Source of the DNA: Geotrypetes seraphini
Lineage: Eukaryota; Chordata; Amphibia; Gymnophiona; Dermophiidae
DNA: 64,000 bases
Direction: 5' to 3'
Assembly (NCBI RefSeq): GCF_902459505.1
Contig: NC_047096.1
Span: 2,852,001 to 2,916,000 of the forward strand
Below, one piece after another: positions 10,401 through 22,400 of this stretch; position 1 is the stretch's first letter, and every line of letters starts with the position of its first letter. The notes under the pieces are model-generated. The model made no database searches. It had not been told where the DNA came from and saw nothing but the letters and a program-made list of their open reading frames with translations. The translations under genes and the position numbers were made by a program.

Positions 10401-13400
10401 AGAATAGTTAAGCTTTGGAACGCCTTGCCAGAGGAGCGGATAGCGTAGGTGCTTTTAAGAAAGGTTTGGACAAGTTCCCTGAGATTGTTAGCATGGGATC
10501 TTGCTGCTCTTGTAACCTGGATTGACCATTGTTCGAAACAGGATCCAGGCTAGAGGGACCATTGGTCTGACTCAGTAAGGCTAGGCTTAAGTTCTTTTCC
10601 TTCGTGTGATGCCTAGTCTGAAATCTTGCACAGTGCAGTTGTCATTTGGGCTCTTCTTCTCCACGTGCATCACTTTACACTTGTCCACGTTAAATTTGAA
10701 TGCCCAATCTTCTAGCCTGCCAAGGTTTCCCTGCAATTCGCATGTTTGAATAGTTTTGTGCCATTTGGAAACCTTAGTAATGTTTAATATGCAGAAGAAT
10801 ATCTTACGGTGGTCCAAAATCTCTGGGCACAATCATATAAGCAGGAAATCTCCTCTTGCCCCTGAATGTCCCTGTAATGTCAAGTCAGAGGCTTAGAGGC
10901 TCATTTTCAAAGAACTTACTCTAGAGCAGTGGTTCCCAACCCTGTCCTGGAGGAACACCAGGCCAATCGGGTTTTCAGGCTAGCCCTAATGAATATGCAT
11001 GAGAGAGATTTGCATATGATGGAAGTGATAGGCATGCAAATTTGCTTCATGCATATTCATTAGGGCAGTGATTCCCAACCCTGTCCTGGAGGAACACCAG
11101 GCCAATCGGGTTTTCAGGCTAGCCCTAATGAATATGCATGAGAGAGATTTGCATGTAATGGAAGTGACAGATATGCAAATCTGCTCCATGCATATTCATT
11201 AGGGCGATCCTGAAAACCCGGCTGGCCTAGTGGTCCTCCAGGACAGGGTTGGGAATCACTGCTCTAGAGCCACAGGTTTCTATGGTACTTTGTATGTCTA
11301 GCTGGTTTGAAAATGAGCCCCTTAGTGTGCTGTGTATTAGAGAATGACACAAGGACAAATTTGTCACCGTCCCTGCAGAACTCAATTTCCCCATCCCACC
11401 CTGTGAGTTTTGTCGCTATCCCTGTAAGCCAGGGGTGTCAAATGTCGGTCCTCGAGGGCCGCAGTCCAGTCGGGTTTTCAGGATTTCCCCAGTGAATATG
11501 CATGAGATCTATTAGCATACAATGAAAGCAGTGCATGCAAATAGACCTCATGTATATTCATTGGGGAAATCCTGAAAACCCGACTGGACTGCGGCCCTCG
11601 AGGACCGACATTGGACACCCCTGCTGTAAGCTATGCCTTAACCGCACACGCCTCAAACACTTAGGATTTTAAAGCGTTTGAGGCACCAGGAAATTCTTTT
11701 TCACTGAAAGGGTGGTTGATCGCTGGAATAGTCTTCCACTTCAGGGTAAAGGTAAGGGAGGGTCATTAGGGTGGGCAGACTGGTTGGGCCGTGGCCCTTA
11801 TCTGCCGTCTATTTCTATGTTTCTATGAAGGCGGAGCTTAGGCATTGGTGAAATGAGGCATTATGACATCACAATCTCAGCTCTAGAACGTTGCTACTTA
11901 GGATTTTAAAACGTTTGAGTCTTATGCGGATGAGGACGGAGCTTAGGCATTGGTGAAATGAGGCATTATGACATCACAATCTCAGCTCTAGAACGTTGCT
12001 ACTTAGGATTTTAAAGCGTTTGAGTCTTATGCGAATGAGGACGGAGCTTAGGCATTGGTGGAATGAGGCATTATGACATCACAATCTCAGCTCTAGAACG
12101 TTGCTACTTAGGGTTTTAAAGCCTTTGATGCTTGTGCAGATGAAGACGGAGCTTGCAGGAATGGGGGCAGGGACAGGAAAAGAACTCGCCAGGACAGTTT
12201 GGGAAAATGAGTTCCCGCAGAGAGGGAGAAAATTTGTCTCCATGCCATTCTCTATTGTGTATTCTAAGCAATAACTGTGTCTGTGTGAGCCTCATTAATT
12301 TTGGTAGCTGTTTAGACTGGTAAGCCATGGAACGTGTCCCCAGGGGTGAAGGGGGACATGTGGTGGTTTGCATACGAGAATTTGTGAAGTCCTAAAGTCA
12401 TGCTCTAATGGCTGAAAGGGAAAAGATGGCAGATTCCCACAAATCACTGCCTGCTTTTAGTTATTAAGGCTTGAATAAAGCGCAGACAATCGGGCATATG
12501 GCCTGGTCTATTAGTTCAGCTCGTCTTTCCTCATTCTGTTTTGTTCTTGGAAGGATAACTCTGCTGCATGCACATTTGTATAGTAATCTGCCTCTTTTCC
12601 TGTATCAGTAAGAGCTACTTTTTACTTCCAGGTGGAAGATGAATGGAACAGATCTGAAGATTGAAGCTGACCCCCGTTATTCCCTGATTGCCGGAAACCT
12701 GGTAATAAACCCAGTGACCGCCAAGGACGCCGGCTCCTACCAGTGCATGGTCACCAACAGCGTTGGCAGCATCGTCAGCAAGGAGGCCTTCTTCCGTTTT
12801 GGCTGTAGGTCACCTGTTAAGGGGTGCTCCGTTATGACCGTAATAAAAAGTGCAGGGAAGGGAGGACAGAGGTTCTGGGTCAAATCCCCAAAAGAATGTC
12901 AAGAAAATAGAAGCAGGCCAGTGAAGGGCTTCCAAAATAATACAAGGCTACACTACAGGAGTTACATTAGAGATATTGAAGTACCTCAAATATATAAATG
13001 CACAAGAGTACAAGATAAGAGGCTGAAAAAGGGGTGGACCAAGGAACATGAGAAAATATTCACAGATATTGGTAGTGGAAGTAAAAATAGTATTAGAAAA
13101 GCCTGGGATAGGCATGCAGGAGCCTTAGATAATTAGAGGGCAAAGCCCGGGTTAGAACATAAGAGATGCCTTAGTGGGACAGACCAAAAGTTCAAGTATC
13201 CTGTTTCCAACAGGGGCCAATCCAGGTCACAAGTATCTGTAAAGATCGCATAAGAGAAAAACAGATTTTATGCTGCTTTTCTTAGGAATGGGTTTATTAA
13301 GACAATCTTAATAATAACTATGTTCTCTTCTTTTAGGAAGTTATCCAAACCCTTTTTTTTTTTTTTTTAAACCCTGCAAAGCTAACTGCAAGCCTTCTCC

Positions 13401-16400
13401 CCCAAAATGAATAGACCCATTTTGAAGTGTTTGCAGCCACTTTAAATCTGTGGCAAAAATTCCCACATATATATCCCATTACAACAATCGAAATGAGAAA
13501 TTAATAGAGAATACATAAAAAAAAGAATGTTCTCAAAGGCGCTTCTTTATTCTCCATATCATGCTCACTCTGTCTTTGTGCCGCAGTCTTACAGGAATTC
13601 TCTTCTGAACAGCGAGATGCCATAAGGATGACGGAGGGATGGGGAGTGATGATCCCTTGCAGACCACCCCCTCATTATCCAGGTAACCTAAGCCTGAGCG
13701 TGGAGAGGGAGAAGACCACTTCTACAGATGTGTCAGGCTGTTTTTCTCCCACTCCCACTTACTGGTTGTTCCATTCAGCCTAGGAGAAACATTCCTTCCT
13801 TATTGTGACAAACAGAAAACTTTTTAGAAGCCCATAGTAAAAAACATTTCTTCCTTCTCAACTTTGTATATTTTTCAAATATCGCATTTTTAATATCTTG
13901 TTTTTTGAACATTGTTATTTTAACATTTGATTTTTTTTTTTCTATTTGTTATTTTGCCCTCCTGCAAGTAGACAGGGCAGCCCCAATTTGCAGCTGCACC
14001 AGCTCCTCCTAGGCTCAGATCAGGCACATGTTTTTCATCCACCAGGAATTTTCCACCCTGACCCCCCTTTTACAAAACTGCAGAAGTGTTTTTTTAGCAC
14101 AGCCTAGTGCGTTAAATGCTCTGGGAGCAGCACAAAGCATTCAGCGTGCCGGCCTGCGCTAAAACCACTTCTGCGATTTTGTAAAGAGGACGGGATGGGG
14201 GGGGGGGAGTGGTGAATGAGGTTTTATTATGCGTTTTCCTTTTAAAAGTTTTTTTAAAGAAAAATATTTTTTTTATTTAGAAATGGTTGAACACAAACCT
14301 CCCGTTCTCCAGTATCCTGTCCCTCTCTATCTCCTTAGTCCCTCTCCTATATCCCCTCATTGTAGTTCCTTTCCTCTTAACACTGTAAACTGTACCGAGC
14401 TCTGCGCTGCGGAGATGGCGCGGTATACAAACCCAAGGTTTAGTTTAGTTTAGTTTAGTTTAAAACAAAACCACAACATTCAGAAACAGAACCCAAATAG
14501 AAAACAAGTGATAAGAAAGTCTGTCGCGTTGTTCTTCGCGCAGACCTTAAAGACTTCAAAACAGAACGCAACTACCCCCTACCCCCAGCACTCCAGTGTC
14601 AAAAGTTCAGGAGAGCACTTTGAGCTCTATGGGATAAATTGTCCCAACTGTTTTAAAAGCTTTTATTGTTTGGGGTTTTTTTTCTAGGACTGTAAGAAAT
14701 TTGTTAATATTTATAACTTTTCTGCCGCTCCAGGAGATACAGTTAGTGACATTTCTTGAAGACATACTGGACATCTCTTGCTTTAAGGTTTTGTGACACT
14801 AAACCTTCTGTTTCCAGGCTTGTCCTTCCGCTGGTTCCTGAATGAATTTCCCAACTTTATAGCAGCAGACAGGAGACGCTTTATCTCCCAAGTGACGGGG
14901 AACCTGTACATTGCCAGAAGTCAGAGCACTGACCAGGGCACTTACTCGTGCTTTGCTACTAGCCATATGGATTTTGCCATAAAAAGCGTATTCAGTACAC
15001 CCACCTGGCTAAATGTGACCGCAGAAGGTGAGTCCAGAAGGAAAGCTCCGACTTCCTACCCAGTTCAAGAAGCCAGATCCTGAATTAGCAATTAACCCTG
15101 AAAGTCTGACAGGGAAATGACAGCCCATGGGTGCATATTAAGGCAGAGTAATGTGAGACGACCGACAGGTGTCTGATCCACAGCAATCCTATGATGCTGT
15201 AGGCTCATTAAATAGATTTTGCTCACCTTAAGTTGGTACAACTTCCCTCATGTTTAGAGTTTATGATTAATCTAGCCATAATTCCACGTGCGGGCAATAG
15301 GGAAGAAAGAGGAAGAGGCCACGAGAGGTCAGACCCTGCAGGATCAGAAAAGATATGAATTCCTGCAACTTACATACACGTGGGATCTATTCACAAGGTA
15401 AAGGTAGGGGAGGGTCACTAGGGTGGGCAGACTGGATGGGCCGTGGCCCTTATCTGCCGTCTATTTCTATGTTTCTATGTTTCTACTGAACTTCTAGCCC
15501 AACTCATTTTAAAGGCAGCAGACGGAGAAAATCCCAGCCCCAGAACCCCCAGTGGATTGTGATAGCATGTAGCGGCCCAACACTAGAATTCTCCAAACAT
15601 GACGCTGCTTGGGGACTTGATGGAAGTGCATATAAGTCACGCTCGTCTCTAGTGGTTCCCAACCCAGGCTGTCCTGGAGGACCACCAGCCAGTCAGGCAT
15701 GAAAGAGACTTGAACAGAATGCAAATCTGCCCCCTGCCTGGTGGGGACCACTGCTCTAGTGAATTCTTATCTTAGTCCATTTCAAGCTCTCAGAGCCTGG
15801 AAAGAGCCCCGTTTAGTCCAGGACCAGCACAGACTGTGTTAATACTTCCTCAATATCTTGCCCCACAGCACTGACCAGCCAGGTAGGACACAGCAGTGCT
15901 AGAACTTCTCCTCAGTGTTTCCCGGTTTCTTGCAGAAGACCCAAGGCAGTATGCACCCAGCATTAAGGCACGGTTCCCTGCAGAGAGCTACGTCCTCACA
16001 GAACAGACGGTGACCCTAGAATGCTTTGCATTTGGAAAGTGAGTCGGCGTATTTTGGTTGTGGGAAGGAGGGAGGGACGGGGAGATGGAGACAATGACGG
16101 GGGTCTCCTACATGCCTGCTGTTGAGGATGGAGATTTCTTAATGATGCACTGACTTCATCCATAGCACTACGTTACAAAGTAGTGCCAGACTCTTGGAGG
16201 GGGGAGGGGGGAGGGGAGGAACACACCTCTACTTGTTCCAGTACAACCAAGCCATTGTCTATCCCTTGCACAAGGGCTCACACTACAGGGAAATTCATTT
16301 GCCCATTCCCTGACTCCGATCCCCGGCATACGGAAAGCTCTTGTGTCTGTTTTCATCACACTGTACAGATGTGCCACTGTTTGCTGCAGCATGGAACATC

Positions 16401-16429
16401 GCCACGCCTTTCCCCACCACTGCCCTTCT

Positions 16430-16460
<31 letters not shown>

Positions 16461-19400
16461 TAATCTTATCCAGTCCTGTCCCTCACATTAAGTGGCGGAA
16501 AGTGGATGGCCCCTTGCCCTTGAAGCTGACTGCAACTGAAGAGCCTGTCCTGCAGATCCCAAATGTGGCGTTTGAGGATGAGGGGACCTATGAGTGCGAG
16601 GCAGAAAATGCCAAAGGCCGGGACTCCTTCCAGGGCAGGGTCATAGTGCAAGGTAAGGTGGCAACCCCTAGGAATGGAAGCATGGAGCAGGGATGGGTGG
16701 CAGTTTGAGCTGGTTTTCTCCCCACCACCCTTCAAAATACCAGCGACCCCTTACACATCTCAAAAACCTACATTTCTCCTTTAATAAAACAAGGATGAGG
16801 GGCACGATTTACTTATTTTGACTCAAGCTTTTGCCTTTCTTTACAATGTCATAAATCATGATATATAACTACACTTGCGAGTTGCTTCTCCACAAGTCAC
16901 ACAGCAATGGACAAAATACACCCCAAAGCAAGAAACCATCTATAGATATAAGAAAACAATAGTGTAACCTTCCCAGCAACGCTGCAGCGTGACAGGACCT
17001 GAGCTTCCTGTGCCGACTTCTCACCTGCCGCTCTCCTCCTCTCTGCAGCTCAGCCAGAATGGCTGAAAGTGATCAGCGACACCAGCGCCGACATCGGGTC
17101 TCGTCTGCATTGGAGCTGCGCTGCTGCCGGCAAACCGCGGCCAACAGTCAGGTGGTTGAGGAACGGGCGGCCCCTGACCTCCCAGGTACAGTTTCAGCAC
17201 CCTCAGGAACCCCACTGGAGGGAAGGGATGGTCTCTATAGACACACTGAAGGGAGACCTGGCTAGAAGAGAAGCAGAGCCAGGGCTAGTTTATCCTCAAA
17301 GCTGGCAGATGCCCAAACATTATAATGGGCCCAAGGAATGGAATAATCTCTACTACTATTTATTATTTCTATAGCGCTGAAAGGTGTACATTTTTAGCAT
17401 ACAATAGACAGTCCCTGCTCAGAAGAGCTTACAATCTAATTTAGAGAGGACATTTCAGGGTTGGGGAGATAATGGTAGAGGAGAGGCTGCACATGCTCCA
17501 AGAACCTCCCTTCGCCAACAGCAGAATAGACAGAATTTCAAGAGATTTGTTTTGTTAGTTGTAATTCAGGGTCTGAGATTGATGAAAGTCGGGTGCTGAT
17601 CACTGAAGTATTTTATTGTCTGGATTGTTTTTCCTGTTTGTAGGTATGTTTGTCGTTGATTCAACTTGTCTGTTATATGTAATTTTACATTTTTGTATGT
17701 AAGTGTGTAAGTCGCCCTGGATAAATCAAAGAAACCAACCGACCTCTCTTAGCAGCTAAGAGCATACAGATGCTTTAGGAATCTGGAAGGAACCAACTTT
17801 CAACTTGCAGGACAAGACCAAGGCAAAATGCCAAAAAGTACGTCCGATTTTGCACACAACTTAGCTCAGCTGTGGGAACGCCATGTTAAAATGAGTTTTG
17901 CACACGAGCTAATTGTGGACAAAGACTCGCCAAAGGCTGCATATCAAATCCCTTTCCCTGACATCATTACATTACAGTCCATTTAGTGACCGCAAAACCT
18001 TCCAGATCGATGCGGTTTCCATAAGCAAGAGACTGTACAAATCAGCGAACTACAAAATTTGTGACTTAATCATTAATTTCCCCCAAATATTACAAATAAA
18101 AATGTTTTCAATAGTTTTCAGAAATGCAAATAAGAACCTGAGCAAGCAAACAAGGTACGTGACTCGGAGGCCTGACTGGCGGCCCGGAATGCAATCGTTC
18201 TAATTCAGATCCCAGGCTAATGACAATATTAGTTCTTCGATGCAGAAGATCAGGTGGCCGTGCGCAGAGCTCTCGGGAGGAGTAGAGGGTTGGCTCATTC
18301 CCCCGAGGTACCATTAGGGAGCATTTCAGGCCCTTCTGGCTTCCCTGAAGAGCACGGGTGCAAAACGACAAAAAGACAGCTGAGGAGGAGGCGTAAAGTG
18401 CCGGACAGTTGACAAGGAAAAATGCCGCCTTCCTGGGGTGCAGGAATAAAACCCGCATGAACAGAACAGCATTCCAGCACACGTGTACAGCTGCTGCTAG
18501 ACTAGCTCTATCTGCACATGTCCAGTGTGCTTTTCCATTGGACACATCATTTTTGCATACTTATTTGCATTTGATTTGCTTGCACTATTAGGTGGTGCAC
18601 AGCTGTAAAACAAGGTTACGATATTGGTCCCCAAATTTCCTCTTTTCTTAGGATTGTTTCCCTCCTAAGCTTGTGCAGAGCTCTGGGATGCTATTAAAAC
18701 CAGATCTGATCTGTTATATCTAGGCTTACCAGACGTCCGGGAAAAACCCGGACATGTCCTCTTTTTAGAGGACTCTCGACTCCTGGATGGAGCTCTGGCT
18801 GCATCTGGGGGGGGCCTCTGAGCATATGCAGATGACGCCACACACATCTGCACATGCTCCTGGCCCTCCAGACGTGGCTGGAGCTCATCTGGAAGAAGAG
18901 AGGGGGCTTTGTGGGGGGCGGGACTTGGGGTGTAATGGGGCAGGGCTGGGGCAGAACAGGGTGGAGCTTGGGGGCAGAATGGGGCGGGGTCAGAAAAACA
19001 TGGCAACCCTACTTATATCAGACACACAAAAATGAACAAACCAAGATCCTTGCAGCAGAGCAGCCAGGGGCGGTGGAACATTTGTCTAAACCAATATTCA
19101 GCCCAGCCCTGACATATTGGGCAACGGCCCCTTATTCCTCTTCTTAACTGGAACCCTTTCTGCTTTTCCTTCCCTCTCATAGGACCGCATTGAAGTCACA
19201 AACGGGGAGCTAAGGATCGCCAAGATAACCGCAGAGGATTCAGGGATGTACCAGTGCATCGCTGAAAACAAACACGGCTCCGTTTACACCAGTGCAGAGC
19301 TGATGGTTCAAGGTAACGCAGAACTGTTCCACCAGGGCTCACTAACTTTTTCCCCTGTGTCCAACTGAACTAGTACAAGGAATGATTCAGACAATTCATA

Positions 19401-22400
19401 CTCTTAAGCTCTTAGGTATAACTTTTGATGATAGTCTCACCGTCCATGAACAGTTGTATGAAAGTGCTTCCACCGCCTAAGAATGATCCGTTCGGTAGCC
19501 AAACTTCTTGACCATTCTGCTTTAAACACTCTGATTCATTCATTGGTCATTTCCTGTTTGGACTATGGTAATGCTTTATACCATGGAATTACCAAGAAAG
19601 AGTTAAGACGTCTACAGATAATTCAGAATACTGCTGTCAAAGTTATTAAGGCCAAAAAATATGATCATGTAACTCCACTCTTAATCAAAGTCATTGGCTC
19701 CCTATCAATCATCGAGTTACATATAAAATATTAAAACTAGAAAAACAGGTCAGCCGGAATTTATCAATAGACTTTTAATTCATCATGTTCACTTCGATCC
19801 TCTGATCAAAATTTATTAGCAATTCCATCCCTGAGCTAAAGAAAGACCATCTTTTCTGTGGTTGCTCCAACCCTTTGGAATAGAGAATGACACGGTGACA
19901 AAATTCATCACCGTTCCCATCCCTGCGGACAACCGTCGTCATGTCAGTCTTTAAGGAGAGAGGAAAGAATCAGAGTATAATTGGGCACAACCACTGACCC
20001 GCAAGCTTTGCTCTGAAGAATGCTGGTGTAGAAGGACTGAGGTTGAGATAGACACTACAGAATGACAGTCTCTGGTATCCAGAGCAGAGATTGTGATGTC
20101 ATAATGCCTCATTCCACCAGTGCCTAAGAGCCAATCACATCAGTGATGTCACAATGGCTTCATTATCCTTGGCTCACATAAGAATCAGAGTATGAATGGC
20201 CACAACCACTGACCCTCAAGCTTTGCTCTGAAGAATGCTGGTGTAGAAGGACTGAGGTTGAGATAGACACTACAGAATGACAGTCTCTGGTATCCAGAGC
20301 AGAGATTGTGATGTCATAATGCCTCATTCCACCAGTGCCTAAGAGCCAATCACATCAGTGATGTCACAATGGCTTCATTATCCTTGGCTCCCATAAGAAT
20401 CAGAGTATGAATGGCCACAACCACTGACCCGCAAGCTTTGCTTTGAAGAATGCTGGTGTAGAAGGACCGAGGTTGAAACAGACACTAGAAAATGACATGG
20501 GATTATTTCCCGCGGTTATCCACAGGGACGGTGATGAATTTTGTCACCGTGTCATTCTCTACATTGGAACTCAGTACCAAATACGTTAAGAGAAATTAAG
20601 CCGTTCCTTTTTAAAGATGCTTTCCAAGTTTAACTGTCCTTATAAGGATTTTAAAACTTTTCATAGTTCATCTGTATTGGACCTACTTGGTACAACCCCC
20701 GCCCTCTTGTCTTTTTTCCTGGTACCAGTCATGTGTCTTGTTTCCTGTCCTTTTATGTACATCAAATTTTTAATAACCTTGGAAACATCAGTACTGCATC
20801 GTATGGGCAACCTTTACCCCTCAGAGTCTTTGATCTGCCCCCTCCCTCCCTTTCCCTTCCACAGCTCTGGCGCCAGACTTCCGGCTGAACCCAGTGAAGC
20901 GTCTGATTCCAGCAGCACGAGGAGGAGAAGTCCTTATCCAGTGTCAGCCAAGAGCAGCTCCAAAAGCTACCGTACAGTGGAGCAAAGGCACTGAGCTTCA
21001 GACCAACAGCAGCAGGTACAGCCGGAGCAAGTAGCCTAGGGCTAGGGAGCCCTCCGGCTACTCAGTTCCTGCAAAGGAACAACTTCACCAACGGAGTTAG
21101 TAGAGAATCCAAGTAAAGCCACCAATCTTAAACCTGGAATATAAGAACATAAGAATAGCCTTATTGGGTCCAACCAATGGCCCATCCAGCCCAGTAGCCC
21201 ATCTTCACGGTGGCCAATCCAGGTCACTAGTACCTGGCAAAAACCCCCCAAATAGAAGTAACATTCCATGCTACCAATCCAAGGCAAGCAGTGGCTTCTC
21301 TCATGTCCTCTGGCAACACGTTCCAGAGCTTAACTATTCCTCCCAATGGCTTTAAAAGTATTTCCCTGTAACTTCATCGAGTGTCCCCTGGTCTTTGCAC
21401 TTTTTGACGGAGTGAAAAATCAACCCACTTGTACCCGTTCTACTGCACTCAGGATTTTGTAGATTTCAATCCTATCTTCCCCTCAGCCGTCTCTTTTCCA
21501 AGCTGAAGAGCCCCAACCCTTTTAGTCTTTCCTCATACAAGAGTAGTTCCATCCCCTTTACCATCTTGGCTGCTCTTCTTTGAACCTTTTCTAGTCCTGC
21601 TATATCTTTCTTGAGATATGAAGACCAGAATTGAATGTAATACTCCAGGTGAGGTTGCACCATGGAGCGATACAGAGGCATTATAACATTCTTAGGAGAG
21701 CAGTTTCTAGCGCGGGGAGCCGCACTGAATGGTCCACGCTGCTCCCAATGCTCATTGTGTTCCTATGAGCATCGGGAGCTGCGTGGGCCATTCAGCGCGG
21801 CTCCCTGCGCTAGAAACTGCTATCACAGTTTTGTAAAAGAGGGGGTTAGTCTTGTTAACCATCTCTTTTTAAACAATTCCTAGCTTCTTGTTTGTTTTTT
21901 GGTCATCACAGCACATTGGCAGAAGGTTTCATTGATACCCAGATCTTTTTCTTGGGCGCTGACCCCCAAAGTGGAGCCGGGCATCCGGTAACTGTGATTT
22001 GCATTTGTCCACATTAAATTTCATCTGCCACTTGGACGCCCAGTCTTCCAATTTCCAGATCATTTAAAAATAAGTTAAATAGCACCGGTCTTAGTACAGA
22101 TCCTTGTGGTACTCCACTATTTACCCTCCTCCATTGAGATAAATGGCCATTGATCCCTACCTTCTCTGTTTTCTATCCAATAACCAATTCCTAATCTACA
22201 ACTGAATTTTACCTCATATCCAGGGCAGGATTAATTCTTCAAGGGCCCCCTGCCCCACCCCACCCTGCCCCCTCTGACGCAACTTCCGGTTTCTGCTGGA
22301 TCGCATCAGAGGACAAGCTTCAGGGCAGCCGCAATCAAGTAACTAGTGCTTATCTAAGTGTTCCACAATTTTATTTTTTAGAATTGTTTTCACTATTTTG

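Larger units (their letters stand above)
11338..12254. mobile_element. hAT-type element with TAGAGAATG ends, carrying a chimeric tandem array
   Basis: Ends TAGAGAATGACAC and GCCATTCTCTA, with target duplications CTGTGTAT/TTGTGTAT (7 of 8 match). The interior holds a second MITE (11430-11623), a CR1 sliver (11683-11827) and 105-bp tandem units. No transposase is present. Confidence 0.75.
19385..20780 (+). mobile_element. L2-like LINE split by a hAT element
   Basis: Reads [16 protein letters not shown] and [20 protein letters not shown] before the insertion, and continues after it with CTCAGTACC and RNA 3' sequence. The hAT element at 19881-20561 lies exactly between CCTTTGGAA and CTCAGTACC. 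Confidence 0.7.

Noticed and set aside
11661-12155. CRISPR-like array from regular spacing
   Set aside because: The units are contiguous near-identical tandem copies without unique spacers, in a vertebrate genome.
12805-13136. Read-through of CNTN2 exon 3 into the intron as an alternative short protein
   Set aside because: The frame stays open by chance after a good GTAGGT donor. The text has no Ig2 similarity, and the exon 4 phase fits.
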